Positions 27,875 to 39,175 of a stretch of DNA of 64,000 nucleotides are shown here, piece after piece. Location: NCBI GenBank assembly GCA_029936155.1, contig JAPYUK010000001.1, positions 64,746-128,745 on the forward strand, in the 5' to 3' direction. The notes below the pieces were generated by a model. That model did not search any database. It worked only from the letters and a program-made list of their open reading frames with translations, and was not told the origin of the DNA. The translations under genes and the position numbers were made by a program. This DNA comes from Dehalococcoidia bacterium (GTDB lineage: Bacteria > Chloroflexota > Dehalococcoidia > Lucifugimonadales > Lucifugimonadaceae). Within the stretch, counting starts at the first letter, position 1; every line of letters begins with the position of its first letter.

Positions 27875-29734
27875 CTACTTCTTTTCTAGAGCGTGCAGAA
27901 CCAATGACCACGTGAGGTGCCAAGCAGCCTCGTTCACGTAACCAGAAGTGTCTGTACCCAAAGGCCAGTTAGTCCATCGCTTCTCACTCATGATGATCCG
28001 GTGGTAGAACTCAAGGATTGGAACATCCGGAAGTTCTACGATCCAGATTTCCATGGCTTCGTGCCACAGTTCCTGCATCTTGTCGATGTCATCTGGGTGA
28101 GTCTTTGCGACTTCGTCAGTAAGTTCGTCCCACCGTTCATTTTCCCAGTGGTAGAAGTTCACCTGGTGACCACCAGGAATGTTTACTGATGCCGACTGGT
28201 AAAGCTTCATGGTGAAGTAAGGGTCACGGACCGATCCGCCGTGTCCGAACATCAGACATTCGAAGTTACCTTCAGCCATTCGTGAAGAAGCATCGGGCGG
28301 CTGCGAGTAGGAGGCGTTGATGCCTTCACGTCGAAGCTGTTCAGCCACGATTGGACCGAGGTCCACCCATGGGCCGAAACCGATGATTCCACAATTGATG
28401 CCATTGCCCTGAGCGTCAACCCAGTTGCCATCGCCATCTTTCGAGTAACCGGCACCTTCAAGCAGAGCGTTGGCCTTTGTAGGGTTGTGCTCTGTGGTGT
28501 CGTTTACTGCTAGTAGGTCCGCTACGGAGTCAAAGTACTTCTGGAGCGGTGGGTACTGCGGCATCGTAAGCGGGTTGAATGCCGCGTTGCCGTCGTAGGC
28601 CACATCTCTTAACTCTTCACGGTCGAGGAAGTAGCTGAATGCCCAACGTACGTCCTTGTTGTCGTACGGACCGAACTTACCGGAGTCGTTGAATGCAATC
28701 GATACCGGCCACCAGTCGACATATCCGTAAGGAGCGTCGGTTCCGGTGTGAGTGACGAGGTCACTGTTCTTGTTCATCGTCTCAACGATTACAGAAGGTG
28801 TCGTCATCGCCGAGTAGTCAACCGTGTCTGAGATCAACGCCTGCGCCCGCATCGACTGGTCTGGGGTTGGCAGGTAAAGGTTTCGCAACACTACAGGCAG
28901 TTTGCCGTACTGGCCGAGTTCAGCCAGGCCATCGCCCCACCACGAGTCGCGGCGGTCGATAATCTTCTGCTCAGCTGTTCCAGAAACGACCTTCCAGGGA
29001 CCCGTCGAAAGCGGGAAGCCCTTTGCGGGGTCGTAGTCCTTGAACGTTGTCCAGTCTTTGCCGCTGTAGTGGTGCTCGGGCACCATGTACACGCCAATGT
29101 CGAACTTGTACGCAAGAAGGAAGAAGAATCGTGGGTCCGGTCGGTCCAGCACTACCTTTACGGTGTGGCTGTCGACTTTCTCCGCGTGGTTCATTGCGTT
29201 GTCAATGTCAGTACCCCAGCGAACCTCTTCTTTAAGGTCTTTGAGGGTATTGAGCGAATAGACAACGTCATCTGCGTTGAATTCTTCACCGTCAGACCAG
29301 TTAACGCCTTCGCGCAGGTTGATCGTCAATTCGGTGAAGTCGCCGTTCCAGTCCCAGCTCGTTGCGAGCCATGGGATCATCTTGTCGTCGAATGCACTAA
29401 AGAATGCAAGCGGCTCAAAGATCATGTTTGGTCCCTGCTGGTGGTTTGCACCAATAGCGTAGGGGTTCCACAACTCGTGGTCGACGAATCGACCTTCAGC
29501 ACCACCACGGTACTGAACAAGCGTGTCCTCACGGGAAATATCTGCAATTGCACCGCTCGCAGCGGCCGGAGCCTCAGTAGGCTCAGGAGCAGCCGTAGCT
29601 TTAGCGGCAGGCTCAGGGGCGCTGCTGCTGTCAGAAGAATCCTCATCATCTCCGCCACCACAAGCAATCGCCGCAACTAGGGCAATTGAAAGCAGGGCGA
29701 GGAAGAGAATTCTCCACCTCTCAGTAAATGTCAT
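27875..29734 (-). CDS. ABC transporter substrate-binding lipoprotein, family 5 (peptide/nickel type)
   Basis: Lipobox [51 protein letters not shown]. Confidence 0.93.
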   Translation of the reverse strand: MTFTERWRILFLALLSIALVAAIACGGGDDEDSSDSSSAPEPAAKATAAPEPTEAPAAASGAIADISREDTLVQYRGGAEGRFVDHELWNPYAIGANHQQGPNMIFEPLAFFSAFDDKMIPWLATSWDWNGDFTELTINLREGVNWSDGEEFNADDVVYSLNTLKDLKEEVRWGTDIDNAMNHAEKVDSHTVKVVLDRPDPRFFFLLAYKFDIGVYMVPEHHYSGKDWTTFKDYDPAKGFPLSTGPWKVVSGTAEQKIIDRRDSWWGDGLAELGQYGKLPVVLRNLYLPTPDQSMRAQALISDTVDYSAMTTPSVIVETMNKNSDLVTHTGTDAPYGYVDWWPVSIAFNDSGKFGPYDNKDVRWAFSYFLDREELRDVAYDGNAAFNPLTMPQYPPLQKYFDSVADLLAVNDTTEHNPTKANALLEGAGYSKDGDGNWVDAQGNGINCGIIGFGPWVDLGPIVAEQLRREGINASYSQPPDASSRMAEGNFECLMFGHGGSVRDPYFTMKLYQSASVNIPGGHQVNFYHWENERWDELTDEVAKTHPDDIDKMQELWHEAMEIWIVELPDVPILEFYHRIIMSEKRWTNWPLGTDTSGYVNEAAWHLTWSLVLHALEKK

Positions 29735-30121
29735 TCTGACCTCCGAATAAATGTCAGACGCGAAATCAAACAAGCCGCCATTCGGCAGTTTCAGTCTGTA
29801 AACAGAATTTATAACCGAAACCTACTTTAGAGTCAATATTCACTTACCTGTTACAGAGGTCGAATTCACACTACTCGGTTTTTGGTGCGTGAGCGTTTTA
29901 ACGCGATCTGAAATGGTGCTTGGCGTTCAATTAATACTTGACTAAAGATTGAACACAATTCCAGCACAACCCGGTACTTACTGGTGAACGTCTTCAAACC
30001 AACATAGCCATCTAGGTAAACACTTGTTATCTTTGGACGACAGAAATCATATTTTTTGATTAGTTATCGAAGAATCAGTGGTTTACCCGTATATGGACAC
30101 TATTGAATTGAGTTTTAGCTC

Positions 30122-31201
30122 GTGACTGAACAAACGCAGGCTGTCGAAAACTCTTCGCCTTCAAGTGGCCCGTCGATTATCCGAATAATTACGGGTATTT
30201 TCGGTCATTTTTTGGTGAAGCGGTTCCTTTTCTTTCTTTTTGTTGTTTGGCTAGCAAGCACGGTAATTTTTATCATCCCGCGCCTGTCTGGTCAGGACCC
30301 CGTTAAGGAGAAGCTTCTTCTTGAAGCTCAACGAGGTGGGGCTATGCAGACCGGCCTTGATGCGATGGCAAAGCATTACCAAAAACGATTCGGTCTCGAC
30401 CAGCCAATCTGGATTCAGTACTCCAACTTCCTTAATGATCTGGCACATCTAAACCTTGGGGTTTCGATCGCATTCTTCCCTCGCACAGTCAATGACATCG
30501 TGTTCGAATCGTTGATATGGACTTTGGGGTTAATGGGAACTGTGACGCTGCTGGCGTTCGTGTTAGGAACGTTGGCCGGGGCAATTCTGGGCTGGCCTAG
30601 AAGACCGGGCTGGATTCAATACGTGTTCATGCCACTACTGACCCTTGCTGCTATACCGCAGTATTTGCTGGCGATGATTTTGATTTTCATCTTTGCGTTC
30701 AAACTGGGTTGGTTACCACTATTTGGTGGCTACGCAGCCGGTACGTTGCCAGAACTTTCGTTTGCGTTCTTTATCGATGTTATTAAGCACGCAATTCTGC
30801 CTGCATTCGCAATTCTGTTCTCAGTCGTTGGCTTCTGGGCAATTGGCATGCGCGGAATGATGATCAACATGCAGGGTGAGGACTACATGATTCAGGCCGA
30901 TGCTAAGGGCCTGAAGGGTTCTCGAATATTCATGCGATACGCCGTACGTAACGCGCTATTGCCCCAGGTAACTGGCCTGGCGCTGGTGCTCGGAACTATC
31001 GTTACCGGACAGGTGCTCGTCGAGCGGGTGTTCTCATACCCTGGAATTGGCGACATCCTATTCCAGGCAATCAGGTTGTCCGACTTCTTTGTAATTCGAG
31101 GAATCGTGATCGTGATAATTCTTGGTATTGCTGGAGCAACGTTCCTGCTCGATGTCCTCTATCCGTTACTTGATCCTCGTATCAAGGTGGGGAAATCGTA
31201 A
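30122..31201 (+). CDS. ABC transporter permease, DppB/OppB family (GTG start)
   Basis: RFGLDQPIWIQYSNFL, RGMMINMQGEDYMIQADAKGLKGSRIFMRYAVRNALLPQVTGLAL, YPGIGDILFQAI. Confidence 0.93.
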   Translation: MTEQTQAVENSSPSSGPSIIRIITGIFGHFLVKRFLFFLFVVWLASTVIFIIPRLSGQDPVKEKLLLEAQRGGAMQTGLDAMAKHYQKRFGLDQPIWIQYSNFLNDLAHLNLGVSIAFFPRTVNDIVFESLIWTLGLMGTVTLLAFVLGTLAGAILGWPRRPGWIQYVFMPLLTLAAIPQYLLAMILIFIFAFKLGWLPLFGGYAAGTLPELSFAFFIDVIKHAILPAFAILFSVVGFWAIGMRGMMINMQGEDYMIQADAKGLKGSRIFMRYAVRNALLPQVTGLALVLGTIVTGQVLVERVFSYPGIGDILFQAIRLSDFFVIRGIVIVIILGIAGATFLLDVLYPLLDPRIKVGKS

Positions 31202-32173
31202 ATGACCGAATCAGTTACAACTCCAAAACCGATTGATCCAACCGAAAGTGATGGCTGGAACCAGTTCAACACAGACCGTGTGCAGCCAATCAAGCGCTAC
31301 GCACTGCGAAACCCCTCCCTAATTTGGGGTTGTGGTCTGGTGTTCTTCCTTATGTTGTTTGTTGGCGTCGGCCACGTCGTTTGGGACACCGAACAGTTCC
31401 GGCCACTTTCAACTCCAACCAGGTTGGCACCAACGCTATCGCACGCGATAGTCAAAGGTGGCGAGCTGACAGGCGAAGTAAAGCCATTCCCTTTTGGGAC
31501 AGATACGGCAGGCCGTGACTTACTTGCTGTCGCTATTCTTGGCACGCCGCTGACCCTGAGAATCGGTATCATCGCCGGCTTCACTTCGATAATTCTCGGA
31601 ACTGTCGCAGCTTTTGTAGCTGCTTATTACCGTGGATGGCTCGACGGCGCTATTAGATCAGTTGTTGACGTGGGTCTGGCAATGCCGGGCCTGCTGATAT
31701 TGATTCTTGTCCGAATCAACATTGGACGTGAACTTAGCGTTGACGAGATGGGATTAGCGCTCGGTCTAGTGGGTTGGGTGTTCCCGGCTCGGACTATCCG
31801 GGCGCAGGTACTGGTAATGCGAGAGCAGGCTTACGTCGAGCTTTCGCGATTGTCCGGAACCAGCGGCATGGGAATCATCTTCAAAGAGATGCTTCCGAAC
31901 CTGATTCCGTACATTACGGCCAGCCTTGTAGGTTCGGTTGCTGGTGCGATTCTTGCATCGATCGGCCTTGAAGCCATCGGTCTTGGGAACTTCAGCACGC
32001 CGACACTCGGCATGACTATTTTCTTCAACATCCAGTTCTCATCAATCACGCTCGGTATGTGGTGGTGGTGGCTACCGCCGCTCGTAGCGATTGTGATTGT
32101 GTTCCTTGGATTGTTCTTGATTTCATCAGGATTAGATGAATGGTCTAACCCACGATTGAGGAAACGCGTTTGA
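31202..32173 (+). CDS. ABC transporter permease, DppC/OppC family
   Basis: PFPFGTDTAGRDLLAVAILGTPLTLRIGIIAG; RTIRAQVLVMREQAYVELSRLSG. Confidence 0.93.
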   Translation: MTESVTTPKPIDPTESDGWNQFNTDRVQPIKRYALRNPSLIWGCGLVFFLMLFVGVGHVVWDTEQFRPLSTPTRLAPTLSHAIVKGGELTGEVKPFPFGTDTAGRDLLAVAILGTPLTLRIGIIAGFTSIILGTVAAFVAAYYRGWLDGAIRSVVDVGLAMPGLLILILVRINIGRELSVDEMGLALGLVGWVFPARTIRAQVLVMREQAYVELSRLSGTSGMGIIFKEMLPNLIPYITASLVGSVAGAILASIGLEAIGLGNFSTPTLGMTIFFNIQFSSITLGMWWWWLPPLVAIVIVFLGLFLISSGLDEWSNPRLRKRV

Positions 32174-33204
32174 GCACCGAACAAGCAATTGAGACTTATC
32201 GAGAGGGCGCTCGGATATCCGATGTCGACGCCCTTGTAGTAGATGGCCTTTCGGTTTACTACGAAACTGAGGGTGGAACAGTTAAGGCGTGTGATGACGT
32301 AACGTTCACTCTCAAACAGGGTGAACGGTTCGCTCTCGTCGGTGAATCAGGTTCAGGCAAGACAACTCTTGCCATGGCCCTTATGCGACTGACGAGGCCT
32401 CCGGGGCATATCGCCAAGGGTAGTGTTCTACTCTACGGCCATGACCTTACAAAACTCACTGATGACGAAATGCGCAAGGCACGATTGTCTGAGATCGCAT
32501 TGGTTCCTCAGGGAGCAATGAACTCGCTAAACCCGATCATGAGGATCGGTAAGCAGGTCGTCGATGGTCTGCTCGATCACCTCACTGATGACCAATCGAC
32601 TCCGGGCAAGGAAGAACTGGACGACACGGTTCGAGACCTACTCACCAGAGTGGGTCTCCGACCCGGTGTTGCCCGATTGTACCCACACGAGCTCTCGGGC
32701 GGAATGAAACAACGTGTAGCGATGGCCATTGGCATTTCGCTGCAACCAAAGTTGATCATTGCTGATGAGCCGACATCCGCGCTCGACGTTGTCGTGCAGC
32801 GACAGATCATGCAGACGCTTGGTCGACTTCAGGAAGGCCTTGACGCTTCTATCATGCTCGTTGGTCACGACATGGGCCTCGTTGCTCAGTTCGCCGACAC
32901 CATCGGCGTTATGTACGCAGGCAAGCTCGTAGAAGTCGGACCGGTAGAAGAAGTATTTAGCGATCCCAAGCACCCGTATACGAAGCTGTTGATCGGAAGT
33001 CTTCCATCACTGCAAGAAAAGCGGGAATTCTTGGGAATCCCAGGACTCCCTCCTGAGCTTGTTGCACTGCCACCAGGATGCGCGTTTGCAGACCGCTGCC
33101 CGTCGAGCTTCGACCGGTGTTCTGTCGATATTCCAGAAAAACTTAACATTGGAAGCCGCAGGGACGTGGCTTGCCATCTGTATGAAGGCGAGGCTCAGTC
33201 GTGA
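32170..33204 (+). CDS. ABC transporter ATP-binding protein, DppD/OppD family
   Basis: Walker A GESGSGKTT; signature LSGGMKQR; Walker B LIIADEPTSALD. Confidence 0.95.
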   Translation: MSTEQAIETYREGARISDVDALVVDGLSVYYETEGGTVKACDDVTFTLKQGERFALVGESGSGKTTLAMALMRLTRPPGHIAKGSVLLYGHDLTKLTDDEMRKARLSEIALVPQGAMNSLNPIMRIGKQVVDGLLDHLTDDQSTPGKEELDDTVRDLLTRVGLRPGVARLYPHELSGGMKQRVAMAIGISLQPKLIIADEPTSALDVVVQRQIMQTLGRLQEGLDASIMLVGHDMGLVAQFADTIGVMYAGKLVEVGPVEEVFSDPKHPYTKLLIGSLPSLQEKREFLGIPGLPPELVALPPGCAFADRCPSSFDRCSVDIPEKLNIGSRRDVACHLYEGEAQS

Positions 33205-34256
33205 GCACGTTTCTTGAACTAGATCACGTAACAAAAACGTTCGGTAGTGAAGGAATGTTTGGGAACGGCATGGTGACTATCGCCGTCGACGACGTTTCAC
33301 TGACTATCGATGAAGATGAACCTTCTATCACCACGGTGGCTGGCGAGAGTGGAAGTGGAAAAACAACACTTTCTCGACTGCTACTCGGAAGCCATGTGCC
33401 GACTGATGGACGGATGCTCTACCGCGGTAAGGATTTCACCAAACTCACGAGTCGAGAGCGCCGCAACTTCCGCCGCGAGATTCAACCGATCTTCCAAGAT
33501 CCATTTGAGTCGTACAACCCTTTCTACAAGGTCGACCACGTTCTAGATGCGCCGATCCAAAACTTCAAACTCGCATCATCTGACCGAGAGAAGAAGCGGA
33601 TGATCGAAGATGCGCTTGAGATGGTCGGGCTCGTACCCGGCGAAACGCTGGGTCGCTTCCCTCACCAGTTGAGTGGTGGTCAGCGGCAGCGGGTCATGGT
33701 TGCCCGTGCGCTCCTACTGAAGCCAAGAGTGATTCTGGCCGATGAGCCTGTCTCGATGGTTGACGCGTCACTGAGAGCAACAATTCTCGACTCGATTCGT
33801 CGTCTTAACCGAGATTTGGGCATTTCGGTTGTGTACGTGACGCACGACCTGACGACCGCGTACCAAATCAGCGACAACATCCTGATCATGTACAGAGGGA
33901 CGATTGTTGAAGCGGGTACCGTGGATGAGGTAATTCCGAACCCACAGCACCCGTATACGCAGTTGCTGATCGAGTCGATACCACAGCCAGACCCGAAGAA
34001 CCGATGGGGATCGGAGCCGCCTCAGCAGAACTGGGACACCTCCGACACACAGATCGCTGGCTGCAGGTTTGCTGATCGCTGCCCGGCTGTGATGGACGAA
34101 TGTCGCACAACCAAGCCGCCGCAGTACCTCATCAACGAGCACCAGTTGACCGCTTGCTTCCTCCACAAGGACAAGGGCGAGATGACCAACCCGGACATCA
34201 CAAGCACTTTCCAGACTGAATCAGAGACGATTAAGGCCGTTCCGGCCAAAATTTAG
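33201..34256 (+). CDS. ABC transporter ATP-binding protein, DppF/OppF family
   Basis: Walker A GESGSGKTT; LSGGQRQRVMVARALLLKPRVILADEPVSMVD. Confidence 0.95.
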   Translation: MSTFLELDHVTKTFGSEGMFGNGMVTIAVDDVSLTIDEDEPSITTVAGESGSGKTTLSRLLLGSHVPTDGRMLYRGKDFTKLTSRERRNFRREIQPIFQDPFESYNPFYKVDHVLDAPIQNFKLASSDREKKRMIEDALEMVGLVPGETLGRFPHQLSGGQRQRVMVARALLLKPRVILADEPVSMVDASLRATILDSIRRLNRDLGISVVYVTHDLTTAYQISDNILIMYRGTIVEAGTVDEVIPNPQHPYTQLLIESIPQPDPKNRWGSEPPQQNWDTSDTQIAGCRFADRCPAVMDECRTTKPPQYLINEHQLTACFLHKDKGEMTNPDITSTFQTESETIKAVPAKI

Positions 34257-34284
34257 AGTCTTTCGACTACGGTCCGAATTCATT

Positions 34285-34334
34285 AACTCCGAAGGTCACG
34301 GTGTAAATCACCAGCCCTTCGGAGTTTGTTTTTT
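34285..34334 (+). terminator. Terminator after the ABC operon
   Basis: AACTCCGAAGG...CCTTCGGAGTT followed by tgTTTTTT. Confidence 0.8.
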
Positions 34335-34476
34335 AACGTGAGCTCGTGCTTGCCGAATGCATGCGCTGATTCGCTGATTCATCAAGTCCAGGCTATCGAA
34401 GGTCTGGCAATTTCGATTGGTGCGAAAAAACCAACTCTTGACACGGTTCGTCAGACGTTAGGATCTGCCCGAAGCA

Positions 34477-35400
34477 CTAGTCCGGCACCGCAAAATCTGT
34501 GATGAATTCAGCTTTACCTTGAATATCGAGTTTCACTCGGTAGAGATCGCCACCGCGGTAGGTGTCGATATTGAAGCCTTCAGCCTCCCAGCCATTCAGC
34601 TCGGGATCACCCGTTCCGAAACTCGCCGTCGTAACGTAAAGTTCGTTCAGGTCTTTGCCGCCAAACATCGCAGATGATGTTTGTGCCGCAGGCAACTCCA
34701 CCCGCCGCTCCTCTTTGCCATCTGGATCGAATCGTACGATCATGCCGCCGGACCAGATCGCCGACCACACAAAGCCATCGCCGTCGACGGTCATGCCATC
34801 TGGGATGCCCCAATTATCGGGGATCGTTGTAAAAACCTGCTTGTTGGTGATCGCGCCGGTCGTCACGTTGTGATCCCACTTGTAGATCTCGTGCTTGAAC
34901 GTATCGGTCGAGTAGAACGTGCTCAGGTCAGGAGAAAAGCCCATTCCGTTACATAGTTCAAGCCCATCGTCGATTATCTCGGCTGTGCCGTCTGGCTTGA
35001 ACCTGAATAACGCGCAAGAATCGAGATGCCCACTACCTCCATAAAGGCTGCCATCGGGGCCCACTGTTACGTCGTTGAGCTTGATCGGGTATCCATCAAC
35101 TTCACCTTTGTGGAGCCATGTGAAGTTGTCGTCTGAGTGCCACAGTTGCACACCTTCCCAGGTGCCGACGGCCAAACCGCCCCGTTTGTTTCTGGTTGCT
35201 CCTGCTACGTTGTAGCCTTCGTGCAGCAGGTTATTTTCCCCGGTCGCGGGGTCGAAGTTCCAAAACTTGCCGCCCTGAATGTCGATCCAGTACAGCGTCT
35301 GTGATTCGACATCCCAAACCGGACCTTCACCAACCAAAGCATTCTCGGCCGCAAGTTTTTCTACCTCGTATCCCATTGAATTCTCCAGTCGTTGGGGCAT
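34477..35400 (-). CDS. SMP-30 / gluconolactonase family protein (third copy)
   Basis: ENALVGEGPVWDVESQTLYWIDIQGG, LNDVTVGPDGSLYGGS, CNGMGFSPDLSTFYSTDT, DGMTVDGDGFVWSAIW. Confidence 0.93.
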   Translation of the reverse strand: MPQRLENSMGYEVEKLAAENALVGEGPVWDVESQTLYWIDIQGGKFWNFDPATGENNLLHEGYNVAGATRNKRGGLAVGTWEGVQLWHSDDNFTWLHKGEVDGYPIKLNDVTVGPDGSLYGGSGHLDSCALFRFKPDGTAEIIDDGLELCNGMGFSPDLSTFYSTDTFKHEIYKWDHNVTTGAITNKQVFTTIPDNWGIPDGMTVDGDGFVWSAIWSGGMIVRFDPDGKEERRVELPAAQTSSAMFGGKDLNELYVTTASFGTGDPELNGWEAEGFNIDTYRGGDLYRVKLDIQGKAEFITDFAVPD

Positions 35401-35580
35401 TCGTACCAGTCAGACGTAAAGCAACATTTTTGCACCGCCCGAAGGCTGACCAGTCTACCCCAGAATTAACGCCGCAAGAGAACTCGTAGTTACTCGTTTA
35501 TCTCCGCGCAAACGATGATCTATACAGTATATTTCCATCCGAAACCCTATTCCGATAATTACGACTCGTGGGAGCTAGTC

Positions 35581-37068
35581 ATGACATCTGATGTTTACTT
35601 CATGGACGCCCGAAGCGATTCGGCCGACACCAGCCTGATAGCGAAGACAACAACGGTCTTCGACGCCGCAGGTCTCGACAAGCTCGTTGAACCCGGCGAT
35701 GTAGTCGCTATCAAGCTCCACTGTGGTGAGTGGAACTCGAGCGCGTATCTACGCCCTGTTTACGCGCGCGCAATCGCTGATCGGATCAAAGAGCTTGGTG
35801 GACGACCGTTCGTTTGCGACACAACAACCCTCACCTACAGTCCTTACTCCACACGTGCGACCGAGCTCGACCTGTTGTTGACGGCTGAGCGAAACGGCTA
35901 TTCATCGGCGGTTCTAGGCTGCCCGTTTATCGTTGCAGACGGGTTCGTCGGTACCAGCGACTACCGAGTTGATATTCCAGAGGGCTACCTGCTGAAAGAG
36001 GCTTATGTTGCGCAAGCGATTGCTGCAGCCGACGTCCTGATCACGCTGACGCATTTCAAGGGCCACGGTATGGGTGTGATCGGTGGAGCGCTAAAAAACC
36101 TTGGTATTGGAGCACAATCGAAGCGCGGCAAGTTCAACGTACACATGGGCGGTCACCCAAAATATGGTGTTGGCGCGGCGGTCGAGTTTGATGAGAATTT
36201 TGTCGTCGACAAGGAAAAGGACGTCGAGTGGAACTTGATCGAAGAGGCGTGTCCTATTGGTCTTTTCGAAATACAGGAAGACAACAGAATCAAGTGGGAT
36301 CGAGACAAGTGCATGACCTGTCTCGGCTGCCTCGGTGTGATGAACCCTCGGGGGATATTCCAACCCAATCAGATGCTGTTCGACGCGACAGATATCGCGA
36401 TTGGCGACGCGGCACTTGGCGTTGTGAAAACCGTTCCAAAAGTCGGATTTGTGACGTTGGCCATTGACGTATCACCGAAGTGTGACTGCGCCGGTTTTTC
36501 TGATACTCCAATCGTTCCTAACCTCGGAGTATTTGCCAGTACCGACCCGGTCGCTATCGATCAGGCATGTGTAGACGCCGTGACAGAGTCGCCCGGAACC
36601 CCCGGGTCGCTCAGTGAAGAAATGGGCGTCGAAGAAGCTGGTGAGCGCAAGTTCGACCTTGCAGGAGCAGCTATCGAGGGTCTTTCCGAGCAGACGACTA
36701 TCAACACGGCCGTCGTGAACGGACTTGGAACTCGAGACTACGAACTCCACCACGTTGAGCCGGTTGGCCGCGACAAGTTCCGCTACCCGTACGACCAGCG
36801 ACCGACAAAGGTGCGCTTCGCGAAAATGTTCGAAAAGTTCCAGCCGTTCCCGTTCGATAGACACGATGGACACGGTTACGACAGGATGGATGAGGTAGAT
36901 ATCGAAGCTGTGAAACCGCATGACGGTCCGACCGTCGGGGTGCACGCCCATTCGGCGTATCACGGCGATGGCACGAGTCACGGCCCCAACGGACACGGCG
37001 CACCTGAAAATCAGTGGCACCCTGGCGAAGAGGGCACACGAAATCACTCGACGACTCACGAACACTAA
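35581..37068 (+). CDS. DUF362-family protein with one Cys cluster and a His-rich C-terminal tail
   Basis: VVAIKLHCGEWNSSAYLRPVYARAIADRIKELGGRPFVCDTTTLT, THFKGHGMGVIGGALKNLGIG, CMTCLGCLGVMNP; tail with many His (HAHSAYHGDGTSHGPNGHG...HEH). Confidence 0.88.
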   Translation: MTSDVYFMDARSDSADTSLIAKTTTVFDAAGLDKLVEPGDVVAIKLHCGEWNSSAYLRPVYARAIADRIKELGGRPFVCDTTTLTYSPYSTRATELDLLLTAERNGYSSAVLGCPFIVADGFVGTSDYRVDIPEGYLLKEAYVAQAIAAADVLITLTHFKGHGMGVIGGALKNLGIGAQSKRGKFNVHMGGHPKYGVGAAVEFDENFVVDKEKDVEWNLIEEACPIGLFEIQEDNRIKWDRDKCMTCLGCLGVMNPRGIFQPNQMLFDATDIAIGDAALGVVKTVPKVGFVTLAIDVSPKCDCAGFSDTPIVPNLGVFASTDPVAIDQACVDAVTESPGTPGSLSEEMGVEEAGERKFDLAGAAIEGLSEQTTINTAVVNGLGTRDYELHHVEPVGRDKFRYPYDQRPTKVRFAKMFEKFQPFPFDRHDGHGYDRMDEVDIEAVKPHDGPTVGVHAHSAYHGDGTSHGPNGHGAPENQWHPGEEGTRNHSTTHEH

Positions 37069-37112
37069 ACAACTCAACTCACGAATAACGAACTCAGGAG
37101 AACTGCTTAATA

Positions 37113-37373
37113 ATGCCAAGAGGACAAGATTTGCTCGATGAGGCAATATCGCTAATTTCGGGCGCTGGTCAGAGTGAACTAGCGGATCGTTTAACGGCTC
37201 AGCGCGACAAATTCTTCTTCAAATCACTTGCTGGCGTACCGCTGGCAAACAAAGCGAAGAAGGCCGGAACTGCGCTAAGCACTGATGGTTCCGACAAGAA
37301 TGTGGCCACGATCGAGGCACTTGTAATCGAGATCGAAGACAAGTCAGACGCCCCGGGCACTGTCCTTACCTAA
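37113..37373 (+). CDS. Hypothetical 86-aa protein
   Basis: Operon-like spacing between the DUF362 gene and the epimerase gene. Confidence 0.6.
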   Translation: MPRGQDLLDEAISLISGAGQSELADRLTAQRDKFFFKSLAGVPLANKAKKAGTALSTDGSDKNVATIEALVIEIEDKSDAPGTVLT

Positions 37374-38239
37374 TGGCAACCGTTCTAGTAACTGGTGGAG
37401 CTGGCAGCATGGGTCGTCTGGTCTGTACCCGGCTGGCGAAGGCCCGACACGCCGTGAAGGCGTTCGATCTCAGCACAGCCGATTTTGCAGGACTGTCAAA
37501 CGGTGTAACAGCGCTTCCAGGTGATTTGACGTCGGTTTCTGATGTTGAGGCCGCGGTACATGGCGTCGATGCCGTGGTTCATCTGGCGGCGATACTGCCG
37601 CCGTTGGCGGATCAGCAGATCGAACTGGCACAACGTGTCAACGTAACCGGCACACAAATTATTGTCGATGCGATGAAGAAACACGTGCCGAAAGCTCGAC
37701 TGGTATTTAGTTCTTCGGTCAGCGTTTATGGCACTCCCGACAACGACAACGAAATCTCAGTTTCACAGAACTATGATCCCGACGACAACTACGCGAAGAC
37801 CAAAGCCGAGTCTGAGCAGATCGTTGTGAACTCAGGACTCGATTCGTGCGTTCTTCGTATTTCTGGAGTTTCGATTCCGGTGTTTCAGGAACCACCTGCC
37901 GAATGGCCCTTCTTGCCAGATCAAAACATCGAATTTGTGCATCGTGACGACGCGGTGAACGCGATCGTTGCGGGTGTTTCGGCGAAGCTGAATGATTCGA
38001 CTCGTGTCGTGAATGTTAGTGGTGGGTTGACGTGGCGAATGACCGGATCGCAATATGTTGCCGACTACTTCGGAATGATTGAGGTGGATCCCTCAGACGC
38101 GATTTATCAGTCAGATCCTGGTCATTTTTCCTGGTACACCGAAGAGGGCGGAAACGCAGTTCTTGAGCATCAACAGAATTCGTATCCGCAATACCTCGAA
38201 CAGCTTCAGGACGAGATTGATCGGCTGATGGAGGATTGA
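37373..38239 (+). CDS. NAD-dependent epimerase/dehydratase
   Basis: VLVTGGAGSMGRLVCTRL, VVHLAAILPP, YAKTKAESE. Confidence 0.9.
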   Translation: MATVLVTGGAGSMGRLVCTRLAKARHAVKAFDLSTADFAGLSNGVTALPGDLTSVSDVEAAVHGVDAVVHLAAILPPLADQQIELAQRVNVTGTQIIVDAMKKHVPKARLVFSSSVSVYGTPDNDNEISVSQNYDPDDNYAKTKAESEQIVVNSGLDSCVLRISGVSIPVFQEPPAEWPFLPDQNIEFVHRDDAVNAIVAGVSAKLNDSTRVVNVSGGLTWRMTGSQYVADYFGMIEVDPSDAIYQSDPGHFSWYTEEGGNAVLEHQQNSYPQYLEQLQDEIDRLMED

Positions 38240-38429
38240 AGCCTTCGTTCGGTATCTACTTCAAAGTGAGTGGTCGAGAAGTCGTCTGTTTTGAGGCATT
38301 GAACTTGATCTGACCGAACAACCGAATCTCTTTCGGAGTATGACATCACCCTTGACTATAGATCATGAGTGATTGTTGGTCTGTTTTTGTTACGGGTCGG
38401 CGGATTTTTAACAATCTTCACAGCAACTA

Positions 38430-39164
38430 CTACGCAGGCGCGGCAATTGTGATGCGGTTCGAAGGTTCGCTACCAATTGTTGAAATTGAGTAGCTTTTAC
38501 CCTGCTCTACAAATACGACATCGCCGGGATCAGCTATCACTGGTTCTTCACTATCGATCGTCCACTCAATCTGGCCTTGCAACACCACCCACCAGCGATT
38601 TTCGTCGGCGTGAGATGTTGCATCAGAAGTTGTCCCCTCGAGCTCGTGGGTATACGTCACGTAGTTGCGATTGTCATCTACAGCTACCTCGACCCACTTC
38701 GACGAAGTTCCGTTTCGATCGACAAGTGCACTGAACTTCGTGTGGATCAGGTTCGGGTTTGTCTGCCCTTTATCGACAGGAATAAATCGGCACGGAGCGA
38801 CGCCCTTGATGTCGTGATTACTATTGGGGTGCGTAATACCGAACCGAATGGCCTGAACGCCTTCTTTAGGCTGGATATCGTGGGCAAATCCGGCCGGCGC
38901 CATGATGATGTCGCCCCACTCAGAAAGCACCGGCTCGTATTGCCCAATTTGCCATTGGGTTCGACCATCCAGAGCTATCCAGAACTCGTTGAAATCCGGG
39001 TGAATGTGGGGGTCTGGGGGTGTGCCGGGAGGTCCAGATATCCAGACGGCGCGATTGCGCCCATCATCGAGAATTATTTCTGCCCAACGCTCGCCCTCGC
39101 CATGCCTGCCCATAGTGTCGGAGTGTCGAGATATTCTGCGGTTCATTTTTGTTTCGGTAGTCAA
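38430..39164 (-). CDS. Bicupin-domain protein
   Basis: DPHIHPDFNEFWIALDGRTQWQIG...GDIIMAPAG and SHADENRWWVVLQGQIEWTID...GDVVFVEQGKSY. Confidence 0.8.
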   Translation of the reverse strand: MTTETKMNRRISRHSDTMGRHGEGERWAEIILDDGRNRAVWISGPPGTPPDPHIHPDFNEFWIALDGRTQWQIGQYEPVLSEWGDIIMAPAGFAHDIQPKEGVQAIRFGITHPNSNHDIKGVAPCRFIPVDKGQTNPNLIHTKFSALVDRNGTSSKWVEVAVDDNRNYVTYTHELEGTTSDATSHADENRWWVVLQGQIEWTIDSEEPVIADPGDVVFVEQGKSYSISTIGSEPSNRITIAAPA

Positions 39165-39175
39165 TTGGAAATCCC

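Noticed and set aside
29069-29680. 203-aa plus ORF
   Set aside because: Antisense to the ABC substrate-binding protein gene.
36472-37146. 224-aa minus ORF
   Set aside because: Antisense to the DUF362 gene; reflects codon-position bias of the sense strand.
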